The notes under the pieces are model-generated. The model worked only from the letters and a program-made list of their open reading frames with translations, was not told the origin of the DNA and searched no databases. Both the position numbers and the translations under genes were made by a program. From the NCBI GenBank assembly GCA_013388735.1, contig JACAES010000102.1, forward strand, positions 1 to 64,000: a stretch of 64,000 nt of DNA, written 5' to 3'. Positions 1-8,346 of this stretch are shown one piece after another; position 1 is the first letter of the stretch; every line of letters begins with the position of its first letter. The DNA is from Chloroflexota bacterium (lineage in GTDB: Bacteria; Chloroflexota; Anaerolineae; Aggregatilineales; Phototrophicaceae).

Positions 1-231
1 GCACAGGTGTATCTGTCGGGCGCGGCGTGTGCGTCAGCGTCGGCGTATCCGTTGCAGTCGGTGTAGCCGTCGGTGTATGGCTGGGTGTGAAGGTTGCCGT
101 CGGCGTATCCGTTGCAGTCGGCACAGGTGTATCTGTCGGGCGCGGCGTGTGCGTCAGCGTCGGCGTATCCGTTGCAGTCGGTGTAGCCGTCGGTGTATGG
201 CTGGGTGTGAAGGTAGCCGTCGGCGTCAGGT
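1..231. repeat. Tandem 120-bp coding repeat
   Basis: Bases 1-60 and 121-180 are identical, and 61-107 matches 181-227 with one substitution. The unit is therefore 120 bp (40 codons). One complete unit and most of a second are visible, and the array continues past the left edge. Read on the minus strand it encodes Thr-Pro-rich linker. The near-identity at DNA level indicates recent duplication rather than old codon convergence. Confidence 0.9.
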
Positions 232-853
232 TATCCGGCGCGATCACCGGCAGGTCGTCCACGTTTTCCGCCCAGCGCACCGCCTCGCGCACAATCCAGC
301 CGAAGCCATCCGCAAAGCGAATCATGATCCAGGCGCCATTCTGACTCCGCGCCACCGGCTCTACCTGTTCATTGGGGAGAATATCACCCAACCGCAGATA
401 CAGACGGCCTGGCCCGGCTCGAACGTAAACGCTGCGCGCATCCGACCAGACCCAGTTGCCGGTCGGCGTGGATGTCGGGAAAAACGGCGTGGCGGTGTCG
501 CTTCCGGGTGGAGGTGAGGGTGTCAGATCGCGTTCGCCGATAACCGGCAGCGCCTCAATATCCTCGATCCAGAAGGCCAGATCACGCTGCACCCAACCAA
601 AACCCCGGTAGTAGCGGATCAGCACCCAATCGCCGGTTTCGTCACGGCTGACCGGGAAGACATAGCGGCCCAGGGTCAACCGCCCCACGCGCGGGTAATC
701 CCGCCCAGGGCCGCCGCGCACGATGACATCTTCCGCGATGATTTCGCTGGCAGTCGGCGTGGGTGTAGGCGTCAGCGTAGGTATGGTCTGGGCGCGAACC
801 CCCATACCCGTGACCAGACACCAGGCCAGAACCAGCAGGATACGTCGTTTCAA
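1..853 (-). CDS. Secreted bacterial SH3-domain protein with Thr/Pro repeat linker (3' end beyond window)
   Basis: Partial gene reading off the left edge; at least 284 residues are visible. The TTG start at 853 is chosen because GAGG lies 6 nt upstream and the N-terminus ([20 protein letters not shown], then AQT) is a signal peptide. Two SH3-like modules follow a short TPTPT stretch. Each has the pattern V(I/Y)VR(G/A)GPGR.Y.R.G and ends in GFGW. A long linker of Thr, Pro, Ala and Ser comes after them and is encoded by a 120-bp tandem repeat. SH3_3 modules usually bind cell-wall or surface ligands, so an extracellular role is likely. The substrate is unknown, and the C-terminal domain lies outside the window. 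Confidence 0.8.
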   Translation of the reverse strand, partial: MKRRILLVLAWCLVTGMGVRAQTIPTLTPTPTPTASEIIAEDVIVRGGPGRDYPRVGRLTLGRYVFPVSRDETGDWVLIRYYRGFGWVQRDLAFWIEDIEALPVIGERDLTPSPPPGSDTATPFFPTSTPTGNWVWSDARSVYVRAGPGRLYLRLGDILPNEQVEPVARSQNGAWIMIRFADGFGWIVREAVRWAENVDDLPVIAPDNLTPTATFTPSHTPTATPTATDTPTLTHTPRPTDTPVPTATDTPTATFTPSHTPTATPTATDTPTLTHTPRPTDTPV

Positions 854-907
854 CCGACACCTCAATCATCAGCGCAAGATATTAACACAGTCTACTATTT
901 CTGCCAA

Positions 908-1609
908 CTATCCTTCGATAATGACAAAGGCCGCTTCCGGCTCAATGGCCGCGCCATCGGCAAACAGACGCGCCGACCACTGTCCAGGCAGGAACGGCAC
1001 ATCATCCGGCGTGATGAAATACCACAGGCAGAAATCGGCGGCGTCGCGCTGCACCGTCCAGCTATCGGAAAAAACCAGTTCGCCGTCGCGCCGCCACTCG
1101 ACGCTCATCACCGTGCCGGCGCGGATACTGGTGGCGCGGGTGGTCGCGTAAATACGCGCCGCGTCGGGCGTAAACTGCGCCTGCAAACTGTCCGGGCAGC
1201 CGTCGGATTCGCGCACGCTGGCGGCCACGCCGGTGTTCACGAAACCGGAAGATGGCAGGCCACCCTGGCTCATGGCTTCCATGCTGTTTATGCTTTCCGG
1301 CAGGATGGTGCCTTCCACCTGCGGCGCGCTGCCCACCACCCGCTGCGGAGTTGGCGGGATGGCCGCGCGGGCGGTCGCTAAAAGCTGCTGGTTAACGCTG
1401 TTCAGTTCGGCAACCTGGGTGCCGGCGGCAGCGACGGTTGCCTCGATCAGCGCCCGGTCGGACAGCGCGGCAGCGGCGATGGCGGTCGCTTCGGCGACAT
1501 ACGCCGCGCCTTCGGCCAGCAGCGTCGCCTGCACGTCCGGCCCCTGAAGCGCCTGGCAGCCGCTCGCCAGCGCCAGCATCAAGGTTGATAATCTGAGAAA
1601 AATCCGCAT
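908..1609 (-). CDS. Probable lipoprotein of unknown function
   Basis: Protein of 233 residues. The start at 1609 is chosen because it opens a lipoprotein signal (MRIFLRLSTLMLALASGC), with the lipobox LASGC and Cys18 as lipidation site. A longer frame to 1741 would bury this signal. Ala-rich, probably helical residues 25-75 follow. A C-terminal region has paired Cys (CPDS.. and FCLWYF) and the pattern VEWRRDGELVFSD, resembling the beta-sandwich tail seen in many Chloroflexota surface proteins. It lies just upstream of, and on the same strand as, the SH3 protein gene. It is divergent from the O-antigen-ligase gene. No enzyme motif was recognised. Confidence 0.75.
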   Translation of the reverse strand: MRIFLRLSTLMLALASGCQALQGPDVQATLLAEGAAYVAEATAIAAAALSDRALIEATVAAAGTQVAELNSVNQQLLATARAAIPPTPQRVVGSAPQVEGTILPESINSMEAMSQGGLPSSGFVNTGVAASVRESDGCPDSLQAQFTPDAARIYATTRATSIRAGTVMSVEWRRDGELVFSDSWTVQRDAADFCLWYFITPDDVPFLPGQWSARLFADGAAIEPEAAFVIIEG

Positions 1610-1791
1610 CCCGCACTCACTTTTAATCCGCACAAATTGTTCATTATACGCCCAGATGCAGGATGATGGTATCCCGGCGTTACACACGCTAACCCGCGCC
1701 GCAGCAGCGATCCGCCGCTCTCTAAGCCGCCAACCGCACATTGCCGGGTTATAATCGGGAACGTGCGGCTTTTTACGTTGGTGGGCGGTCT

Positions 1792-4191
1792 ATGCGTCGA
1801 ATATTTTTTATCCTCCTGGCGATTTATCTGGTTTTCCTGGGCGGCAGTGCCTACTATACGCTGGTGTTCCCGATACGCATTTTTCATCATGCGCTGGTGA
1901 CGCTGCTGCTGGCCGTATGGCTGATATGCCGCCTGCGCCACCGCCAGGGACTGCCGCAAACGCCGCTTAACCCGCCGATTTACGCCGCCGTCCTGATGTG
2001 GGTTTTCGCCGCCCTGACCAGCCTGGACCCGCGTTCCGCCTTTGAAAACCTGTGGTTTCCCTTCACGCACGTCCTGTTTTTTTTCGCTTTGGTGGAACTG
2101 CTGCGGCGGGGTTTTCAACGTCTGATTCTGGAAACCCAATTTTTGCTGGCGGCGCTGGTGGTTTTCCTCAGCGGCCTGGAACTGGCATCCTGGTATTTCG
2201 GCCTGGGTTTCATCCCCGGCACGCAGACCGGCTGGATAGAGGTGATCGGCCCCGGCGTCTGGCTGCCGCTGGAACTGCCGCGCCTGTCGCTGGCGATGAA
2301 TGTCAGTACGCTGCTGGCGGGGTACGTCGCGCCGCTGGTTTTGCTGGCGGCGGCCTGGGCGCTGACGGCGCGCCGCCAGTACCGCGCCGCTCTGTGGGGG
2401 CTGGCCGGGGCGCTGCTGGTTGTGCTGCTGCTCACGCTTTCGCGCGGCGGTTTGCTTTCACTGGCCGCCGCTGTCGGAACGCTGGCAGCCATTCGCCTGT
2501 CCCAAACGCCCGCCATCACGCGGCGGCTCTCCCCCCGGCTGCTGCTGGGCGCGGCAGGCGCTTTCGGCGCGGTCGCCATCCTTCTGTTCCTGATGATCTC
2601 GCTGCGCTCTGAAACAGGCCGCGAATGGGGCGACGCCGGACGCCTGGATATGTGGCGCAGCGCGGTTGAAATCACCCGCGATTATCCGCTGACGGGCGTC
2701 GGCCCCGGCCTGTTCGGGCGCGCCTTTCGCTCCTACCGCAGCCCGGCGCTGGTGCAGGACAAACTCGCTTCCGCCCATAACGCCTATCTGAACACCACTG
2801 CCGAAACCGGCCTGCCGGGTATCGTCGTCAGCCTATGGCTGGGCGCAGCTTTTGTGCGCGCCTGGCTGGCGAACTGGCGGCGAAGCGATTCGGTCGGGCG
2901 CAAAATCCGGCTGGAAGCGGCGCTGGCCGGGCTGGCCGGGCTGGGCGTTCACAGCCTGGTAGACGTGTTCACCATCACGCCGATCGTGCTGCTGTGCCTG
3001 CTGCTGGCGGCCTACGCCATCACGCCGCTGCCGGAAAGCAAGGTGCTGAAAGAGCCACCGCGTTATACACATCCGGCGCTGGCCGCCCTCGCGCTGCTGA
3101 TCGTCATCCTGTATGGCCTCTGGTTCATCCTGCTAAACCGCGCCCAGAGCCTTTATCAGGACAGCCTGGCGGGCGGTGCTGACAGCCTGCAAAACGTGCA
3201 GGCCGCCATCGAACTCGACCCGGCGCTGAAGCTCTACCCCTTGCATCGGGACTACCTCACCGGCGATCAGGCCGCTTATCTGCACGCACTGGCGCTGGAG
3301 CCGACCTGGGATACCGGCTGGCTGAACCTGGCGGCGCTGCGGCTGCGCGCGGGCGACGATGCCGGCGCGCTGGACGCGCTCGACTGCGCCCGGCAGATCA
3401 GCCAGCGCAGCCCGGCCATGCTGCACTGGGCCGCCCTGGCCGAAAATCTGGCCGCTGCCTCGCCGGAAGCTATCATCGAAGCCTACACTATTGCGATCAA
3501 ATGGCAGGGCAGCCTGCCGCTGTCCGAATTCTGGTGGGAAACGGCGCTGCGTCGGAAAGCGGTGGAGCAGTTCCTGGCCGGCGCGCGGCTCGACTGGCAG
3601 TACCGCGTCCTGGCCGCCCACGACCCCGCCCGCGCCCAAACGCTGGTCAGCGCCGGCCCGCAAACCGCCGCCGAATGGTGGATAGCCGGACAGGATGCCC
3701 TGACCAATCGGGACGACGCGCCCGCCGCTGCCGTCGCTTTTTCCAGGGCGATTGAACTGGCGCGCACCGAAGGCGATTATTATGCTTCCCGCGCCCGCGC
3801 GACGCTGGAAAGCGACCCGCAGGCCGCCCGGCGCGACCTGGACATCGCGGCGCTGCTCGGCACATATGCCGAATATCCCAACACCATCCGCGCCGAACTG
3901 GCGACCACGCCGGAAGAAGCCCGCCGCCTGCGCGCCAACGCCCTGCCGCCGCGTCTGGTCGGCCAGGAATTCGCTGCCGTATTATATGGCCGCCCGGCGG
4001 TTTTCGACCTGCTGCCGGAAGTGCGTTTTATCGGCCCCGGCACAGCGGCCATGAGTCCCTGGTACGCTATCGCCGCCGGTTATCTCGAAGCGGGCGAGCC
4101 GGAAAAAGCTGCCAACGTCTACCGCGCCATCCTGAATTACGCCCCCGACGAGCGCGAGGCGCGTTCGCAGTTGGAGCAGCTTTCGGGATGA
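1792..4191 (+). CDS. O-antigen ligase (Wzy_C)-family membrane protein with C-terminal TPR region
   Basis: Protein of 799 residues; the start at 1792 opens directly on the first membrane helix. The first 430 residues or so hold many hydrophobic segments. The polymerase/ligase signature includes an RGG loop near residue 217 and the periplasmic-loop motif NAYLNTTAETGLPG near residue 329. From about residue 480 the protein is soluble and helical, with TPR-like repeats ending YRAILNYAPDEREARSQLEQ. Family members join polysaccharide or glycan chains to an acceptor at the outer face of the membrane. The glycosyltransferases at 7.2-10.7 kb fit that context. The exact substrate cannot be read from sequence. 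Confidence 0.85.
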   Translation: MRRIFFILLAIYLVFLGGSAYYTLVFPIRIFHHALVTLLLAVWLICRLRHRQGLPQTPLNPPIYAAVLMWVFAALTSLDPRSAFENLWFPFTHVLFFFALVELLRRGFQRLILETQFLLAALVVFLSGLELASWYFGLGFIPGTQTGWIEVIGPGVWLPLELPRLSLAMNVSTLLAGYVAPLVLLAAAWALTARRQYRAALWGLAGALLVVLLLTLSRGGLLSLAAAVGTLAAIRLSQTPAITRRLSPRLLLGAAGAFGAVAILLFLMISLRSETGREWGDAGRLDMWRSAVEITRDYPLTGVGPGLFGRAFRSYRSPALVQDKLASAHNAYLNTTAETGLPGIVVSLWLGAAFVRAWLANWRRSDSVGRKIRLEAALAGLAGLGVHSLVDVFTITPIVLLCLLLAAYAITPLPESKVLKEPPRYTHPALAALALLIVILYGLWFILLNRAQSLYQDSLAGGADSLQNVQAAIELDPALKLYPLHRDYLTGDQAAYLHALALEPTWDTGWLNLAALRLRAGDDAGALDALDCARQISQRSPAMLHWAALAENLAAASPEAIIEAYTIAIKWQGSLPLSEFWWETALRRKAVEQFLAGARLDWQYRVLAAHDPARAQTLVSAGPQTAAEWWIAGQDALTNRDDAPAAAVAFSRAIELARTEGDYYASRARATLESDPQAARRDLDIAALLGTYAEYPNTIRAELATTPEEARRLRANALPPRLVGQEFAAVLYGRPAVFDLLPEVRFIGPGTAAMSPWYAIAAGYLEAGEPEKAANVYRAILNYAPDEREARSQLEQLSG

Positions 4192-4251
4192 AAAATCGGA
4201 CGCGGCAGGCACTTGCCCCGGCTGCGAAAATCTGTTATGATGATGCAAGAT

Positions 4252-4323
4252 GTCCCTGTAGCTCAGTGGATAGAGCGCAGCCCTCCGGAGGCTGAAGCCC
4301 GAGTTCGAGTCTCGGCAGGGACG
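4252..4323 (+). tRNA. tRNA-Arg (anticodon CCG)
   Basis: A full cloverleaf can be drawn by hand. The acceptor arms are GTCCCTG/CAGGGAC with discriminator G, and the D-arm is GCTC...GAGC. The anticodon stem CAGCC/GGCTG encloses the loop CTCCGGA, giving anticodon CCG, which reads CGG. The T-arm is CCGAG-TTCGAGT-CTCGG. CCA is not encoded. A terminator follows at once. Confidence 0.95.
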
Positions 4324-4332
4324 CAGGCCGCG

Positions 4333-4359
4333 AACGGCGCATCACAAGCGCCGTTTTTG
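4333..4359 (+). terminator. Rho-independent terminator after tRNA-Arg
   Basis: Perfect 8-bp stem AACGGCGC/GCGCCGTT with the loop ATCACAA, followed by a T-run. It begins 10 nt after the tRNA discriminator base. Confidence 0.85.
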
Positions 4360-4391
4360 TTTCCCCACCTGCAAGCGTCTGGAAGCCGGTG

Positions 4392-5594
4392 ATGAAGCCG
4401 CGCCCGTTTTCGGTTATCATTCAGACTATGCTTACGCTGCGCTCACGTCTATGGCGGCTGTTCCGCGTCTACTGGCGCTGGTTCATCCGCGCCGGTATCG
4501 TCTGGCTGATCCTCGTCCGCCTGACCCCTGCCCCGCCGCGCGCGCCGCTCGGCCCGCAGCAGATTGTCGAAACGATTAAGCCTCAGGTCTGCGTGCATAC
4601 CCGCCTCATTGACGAAGTATACGAGTGGAAGATCCAGCGTTCCCTACAGATGGCGCGGGAAATGGGCGCGGATACGGTGGTCGAGTTTTTCCCCTGGGCA
4701 TATGCCGAACCGGCCAAAGGACAATATGACTGGACATCCTTCGAGCGCATCATCAAACACGCCCGCAATCAAGGGCTGCACATCATCGCGCGTATGGGAC
4801 TCGTCCCCGCCTGGGCGCGTGAAGACCTGGAAAACGCGACTCTGAATTACCTGCCGGACGAGTCGTTCGACGAATTCGCCGCGTTCGTGGCCGCCTTCGC
4901 CGGGCGTTACGCCGGGGTGGTAGACCACATCATCATCTGGAACGAGCCGAATCTGTCCTTCGAGTGGGGCTACCGCGCCGTTGACCCCGCCGGTTACGCG
5001 CGGCTGCTGGAGGCCGTCTACGCCCCTGCCCACGCTGCCAACCCGAACGTCGTCATCCTGGCCGCGCCGCTCGCGCCGACGCTGGAGCCGCCCGGCAGCC
5101 CCAACGGCCTCAACGATCTGCTCTACCTGGAGGCGCTGTATCAGGCCGGCGCAGCGCCGTACTTCGACGCGCTGGCGATGCACACCTACGGCTTCACCGA
5201 AGCGCCGGAGGCGCCCCCCGCGCCGGACGCGCTCAACTTCCGGCGCGCCGAACTGCTGCGCCAGATCATGGAACGTTACGACGACCCGGCCAGGCCGGTT
5301 TACATCACCGAAAGCGGCTGGAACGATCACCCGCGCTGGACGAAAGCGGTGCGCCCGTCGCTGCGAGTGGCCTACACAGTCAATGCTTTTAAGTGGGCAG
5401 AAGCCAACTGGCCCTGGCTGGACAAACTGTGCATCTGGGCGCTGCGTTATCCCATCTCCACCCGCAGCTACCCGGACAACTTCACCCTGCTGACCGCCGA
5501 TTTTCAGCCCAAGCCCATTTTTACAGCCATCCAGGCTTACGCGCGCGGCTGGCAAGAAAGCGACGATTTATGGCTGCCCGCCCCTGGCGAATAA
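4392..5594 (+). CDS. Membrane-anchored clan GH-A glycoside hydrolase (cellulase/GH39-like)
   Basis: Protein of 400 residues. The ATG at 4392 has GGAAG 7 nt upstream; a later ATG at 4428 lacks a visible site. A basic stretch and one membrane helix (about residues 25-45) act as an anchor, and the catalytic barrel lies outside. Clan GH-A signatures are clear: the acid/base Glu185 in IIWNEPN and the nucleophile Glu307 in YITESGW, with VVEFFPWAYAEP and FDALAMHTYGF on the expected strands. Such enzymes hydrolyse beta-glycosides. The particular family and substrate are not decided. The next gene overlaps its end by 25 nt, so the two are probably co-transcribed. Confidence 0.85.
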   Translation: MKPRPFSVIIQTMLTLRSRLWRLFRVYWRWFIRAGIVWLILVRLTPAPPRAPLGPQQIVETIKPQVCVHTRLIDEVYEWKIQRSLQMAREMGADTVVEFFPWAYAEPAKGQYDWTSFERIIKHARNQGLHIIARMGLVPAWAREDLENATLNYLPDESFDEFAAFVAAFAGRYAGVVDHIIIWNEPNLSFEWGYRAVDPAGYARLLEAVYAPAHAANPNVVILAAPLAPTLEPPGSPNGLNDLLYLEALYQAGAAPYFDALAMHTYGFTEAPEAPPAPDALNFRRAELLRQIMERYDDPARPVYITESGWNDHPRWTKAVRPSLRVAYTVNAFKWAEANWPWLDKLCIWALRYPISTRSYPDNFTLLTADFQPKPIFTAIQAYARGWQESDDLWLPAPGE

Positions 5595-6376
5595 TCCTGC
5601 CCGCGCTGGCGCTGGGTGTCACGCTCTGGTTATGGGCGCTGGCCGGAGTCCTGTTCGTCCTGCGCTGGAACGCCGTTGAACGCCCCGGCCCACCGCTCAA
5701 AGAGCTGTTCCCCTACGGCGAGATGCGCGTCGGTGTGGATGCCAGCTATCCGCCCTTCGCCGTTGCCACTGCCGATGATCTGTTCGGGCTGGATATAGAC
5801 CTGGGGCGGGCGATTGCAGAGCGCCTGAGCGTGCCGGTGCGGTTCGTCAACATGGGCTACGACGGCCTGTACGATTCGCTGAAGGCCGATCAGGTGGATG
5901 TGGTCATTTCGGCGCTGGTGATTGACTACTCTCGCGCCAACGACGTGTTATACACCATCCCCTACTACAACGCCGGCTTTGTGCTGGTCAGCCGCGCCGA
6001 CACACCCCTGATGGCGATGAATGCGCTGGCCGGGCATTCGCTGGCCTTCGAGTTCGGGTCAGATGCCGATACGCTGGCGCGCGCCTGGCTGCGGCGCATC
6101 CCGCCTTTTGAAACGCGCCCCTACGAACTGCCGGCCTATGCGCTGGACGCCGTTCGGCTTGAACAGGCTGATGCCGCGTTGGTGGACGCGACTGCCGCAC
6201 GGCTGTACCGGCGCAACTTCCCTGACTGGAATATCCAGGTACAGCCGGTTACAGATTCGCTGTATGCGGCGGCGGTGCGGATTGACCGGGGCAAAACCTG
6301 GGAGGCGATCAACTACGCGCTGCAAACGCTGGCCGACGACGGCACGCTGGCGGCGCTGATCGAACGATGGTTGTAA
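5570..6376 (+). CDS. Extracellular solute-binding protein, family 3 (amino-acid type), membrane-anchored
   Basis: Protein of 268 residues. The start at 5570 is chosen because it opens on a hydrophobic N-terminal segment (residues 6-28) that serves as uncleaved anchor or signal. The mature part carries the SBP_bac_3 pattern MRVGVDASYPPFA, then FGLDIDLGRAIAERL, then YDGLYDSLKADQVDVVI, ending ALQTLADDGTLAALIERWL. These proteins capture polar amino acids or related ligands outside the cell. No ABC permease or ATPase gene adjoins it, so here it may deliver to a distant transporter or act as a sensor. It is translationally overlapped with the glycoside hydrolase. Confidence 0.85.
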   Translation: MAARPWRIILPALALGVTLWLWALAGVLFVLRWNAVERPGPPLKELFPYGEMRVGVDASYPPFAVATADDLFGLDIDLGRAIAERLSVPVRFVNMGYDGLYDSLKADQVDVVISALVIDYSRANDVLYTIPYYNAGFVLVSRADTPLMAMNALAGHSLAFEFGSDADTLARAWLRRIPPFETRPYELPAYALDAVRLEQADAALVDATAARLYRRNFPDWNIQVQPVTDSLYAAAVRIDRGKTWEAINYALQTLADDGTLAALIERWL

Positions 6377-6390
6377 CAACCAGCCGCGTT

Positions 6391-7152
6391 TCAGGCGTCC
6401 CAGCCACCCACTTCTTCCGCCAGCTTACGATAGGCCGCCGCGCCGGGGCTGTCCGGCGCGTAGTCCAGCACCGGTTTGCCCTGGTGCGGCGCGTCGGCGA
6501 TATGCACATCATAGGGGATAACCGTTTCCAGCACCGGCACCAGCGCGCGCAGTTCGTCCAGGGTCTTCTGGGCATAAATCGCCTGCGGGTCGAAAAAAGT
6601 CGCCAGCACGCCGCACAAGCTCAGGTCGGCGTTGCCCAGGCCGTCGCACACCCGCGCCACCATATCCTGAATGGCGCGCACCCCCAGCATCGCCAGGTGG
6701 TCACACTGCGCCGGGATCACCACCGAATCGGCAGCCAGAAAACCGGCGACGGTCAGCACATTTAAACCCGGTGGGGTATCCAGCAGGACGGTATCAAACA
6801 GCATCCGGCTCTGACGCAGCGCGTCGCGCAGCCGCGTAAGCGGGTGGCGCTCCTGCACCAGTTTGACGGCAGCCGTCGCCAGATCAATGCTGCCGGGGAC
6901 CAGCGCCAGGTTGGCACGCGGCGTTTTGAGCGCGCGCGCCAGACCCATACCGTCGAACATCAGCAGCGAATAACTGCTGCGCTCGATTTTGTAGGGGTCA
7001 AAACCCATCAGGGCGGTCAGGCTGGCCTGCGGGTCAATATCCACCAGCAGCACGCGCCGCCCCTGCCCGGCCAGCGCCACGCCGAGGTTGAATACGGTGG
7101 TGGTTTTGCCCACCCCGCCTTTTTGATTCGCCAGTACCAGAATTCGTGTCAC
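6391..7152 (-). CDS. ParA/Soj-family ATPase
   Basis: Protein of 253 residues starting at a GTG, with GGATGAG upstream. The deviant Walker A motif KGGVGKTT (residues 11-18) carries the signature Lys of the ParA/MinD class. DIDPQASLT follows, then the Walker B region LFDTVLLDTPPGLNVLT and DSVVIPAQCDHLAMLGV. ParA proteins bind DNA non-specifically with ATP and move cargo such as chromosomes, plasmids or protein clusters. No parB or parS sites are adjacent, so this is probably an orphan ParA, perhaps positioning an envelope complex. It is convergent with the solute-binding gene and divergent from the glycosyltransferases. Confidence 0.9.
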   Translation of the reverse strand: MTRILVLANQKGGVGKTTTVFNLGVALAGQGRRVLLVDIDPQASLTALMGFDPYKIERSSYSLLMFDGMGLARALKTPRANLALVPGSIDLATAAVKLVQERHPLTRLRDALRQSRMLFDTVLLDTPPGLNVLTVAGFLAADSVVIPAQCDHLAMLGVRAIQDMVARVCDGLGNADLSLCGVLATFFDPQAIYAQKTLDELRALVPVLETVIPYDVHIADAPHQGKPVLDYAPDSPGAAAYRKLAEEVGGWDA

Positions 7153-7176
7153 GCGCGCTCATCCATGTTCGCTACG

Positions 7177-7221
7177 ATTATATCCTAAAGTCTGGATTGT
7201 TCACCGTCGAACCGCTATACT
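7177..7221. promoter_or_regulatory. Divergent -10 elements between parA and the glycosyltransferases
   Basis: On the minus strand a perfect TATAAT (7182-7177) precedes the ParA gene. On the plus strand TATACT (7216-7221) precedes the gene at 7231. The -35 regions are poor, so only the -10 hexamers are supported. Confidence 0.4.
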
Positions 7222-7230
7222 GATACCATT

Positions 7231-8346
7231 ATGCAGATCGGCATTGACGCACGCCTAACAGCCTATCGCACCGGCGGCATCAGCACCTATATCCGGCGTC
7301 TGATTGCGGCGCTGGAGTCGCTTGACCCTGATGGACGGTACATCGTCTTTCACAGCCGCAAAGCGTCGGACTCGCTGGTGGCGCATTTTCGGTGCGCCAC
7401 CTTGTGGACACCCTGTCATCACCGCCTGGAACGGCTGGCGCTGTCGGTCGAACTGGCGCGTTTCCGGCTGGACGTCCTGCACAGCCCGGATTTTATCCCG
7501 CCCCGGCGCGGCGCGCGGCGGCATATCATCACCGTGCATGACCTGACCTTTCTGCATTATCCGCAGTTCCTTACGGCGGACGCGCGCCGTTATTATAACG
7601 ATCAGATCGCCGCTGCTGTCCGCCAGGCCGATCACATCCTGGCCGACAGCCAGTCCACCAAAAACGATCTGGCGCATATGCTGGGCGTGCCGTCGGATAA
7701 AATCACGGTGCATATGCTGGGCGTGGACGAACGTTTCCGCCCGCTGCCGGCGGAAACGCTGGCGGCGGCGCGGGCGCGGCTGAATCTGCCGGAGCGATAT
7801 ATCCTGCATGTCGGCACGCTGGAGCCGCGCAAGAACATCGCCGGCCTGCTGGACGCTTATCACCAACTGGTCGGACGCCTGCCGGACGCGCCGCCGCTGC
7901 TGCTGGCCGGGCGCAAGGGCTGGCTGTTCGAGCAGACACAGGCGCATGTAGCCGAACTGGGCTTAGAGTCGCGTGTGATCTGGCGGCAGGACATCGCCGA
8001 TGACGATCTGCCGGCGCTGTACAATCTGGCTGCACTGCTGGTCATGCCATCATTTTACGAGGGTTTCGGCTTCCCTCCGCTGGAAGCAATGGCCTGTGGC
8101 ACGGTGATTGTCGTCAGCGACCGCGCCTCGCTGCCAGAAGTAGCCGGCGAGGTGGGCTTGCAGATCAACCCGGATGACCCGGCGGCGCTGGCCGAGGCGC
8201 TGGAAAAGGCGCTCACAGATGACACCTGGCGCGCCGCCGCGCGGGTAGCCGGGCTGGAACGCGCGCGGCTGTTCACTTGGGCGCACACCGCCTCGATTGT
8301 TTTATCGGTCTATCGCGCTGTTGGCGAGGAGTTATGCGCATACTGA
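7231..8346 (+). CDS. GT4-family glycosyltransferase
   Basis: Protein of 371 residues with the two-domain GT-B layout. The N-terminal half holds GIDARLTAYRTGGISTY and HSPDFIPPRR. The C-terminal half holds the nucleotide-sugar site YILHVGTLEPRKNI and the family motif FYEGFGFPPLEAMACG, with the two Glu of the EX7E signature. Members transfer sugars from nucleotide donors to lipid-linked or polysaccharide acceptors. The stop overlaps the next glycosyltransferase by 13 nt, marking a three-gene glycan operon. The donor sugar cannot be inferred. Confidence 0.9.
   Translation: MQIGIDARLTAYRTGGISTYIRRLIAALESLDPDGRYIVFHSRKASDSLVAHFRCATLWTPCHHRLERLALSVELARFRLDVLHSPDFIPPRRGARRHIITVHDLTFLHYPQFLTADARRYYNDQIAAAVRQADHILADSQSTKNDLAHMLGVPSDKITVHMLGVDERFRPLPAETLAAARARLNLPERYILHVGTLEPRKNIAGLLDAYHQLVGRLPDAPPLLLAGRKGWLFEQTQAHVAELGLESRVIWRQDIADDDLPALYNLAALLVMPSFYEGFGFPPLEAMACGTVIVVSDRASLPEVAGEVGLQINPDDPAALAEALEKALTDDTWRAAARVAGLERARLFTWAHTASIVLSVYRAVGEELCAY

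Noticed and set aside
27-344. Plus-strand frame of Val/Gly repeats ([14 protein letters not shown] type)
   Set aside because: It is the reverse reading of the Thr/Pro repeat linker of the minus-strand SH3 protein, which has a signal peptide and real domains.
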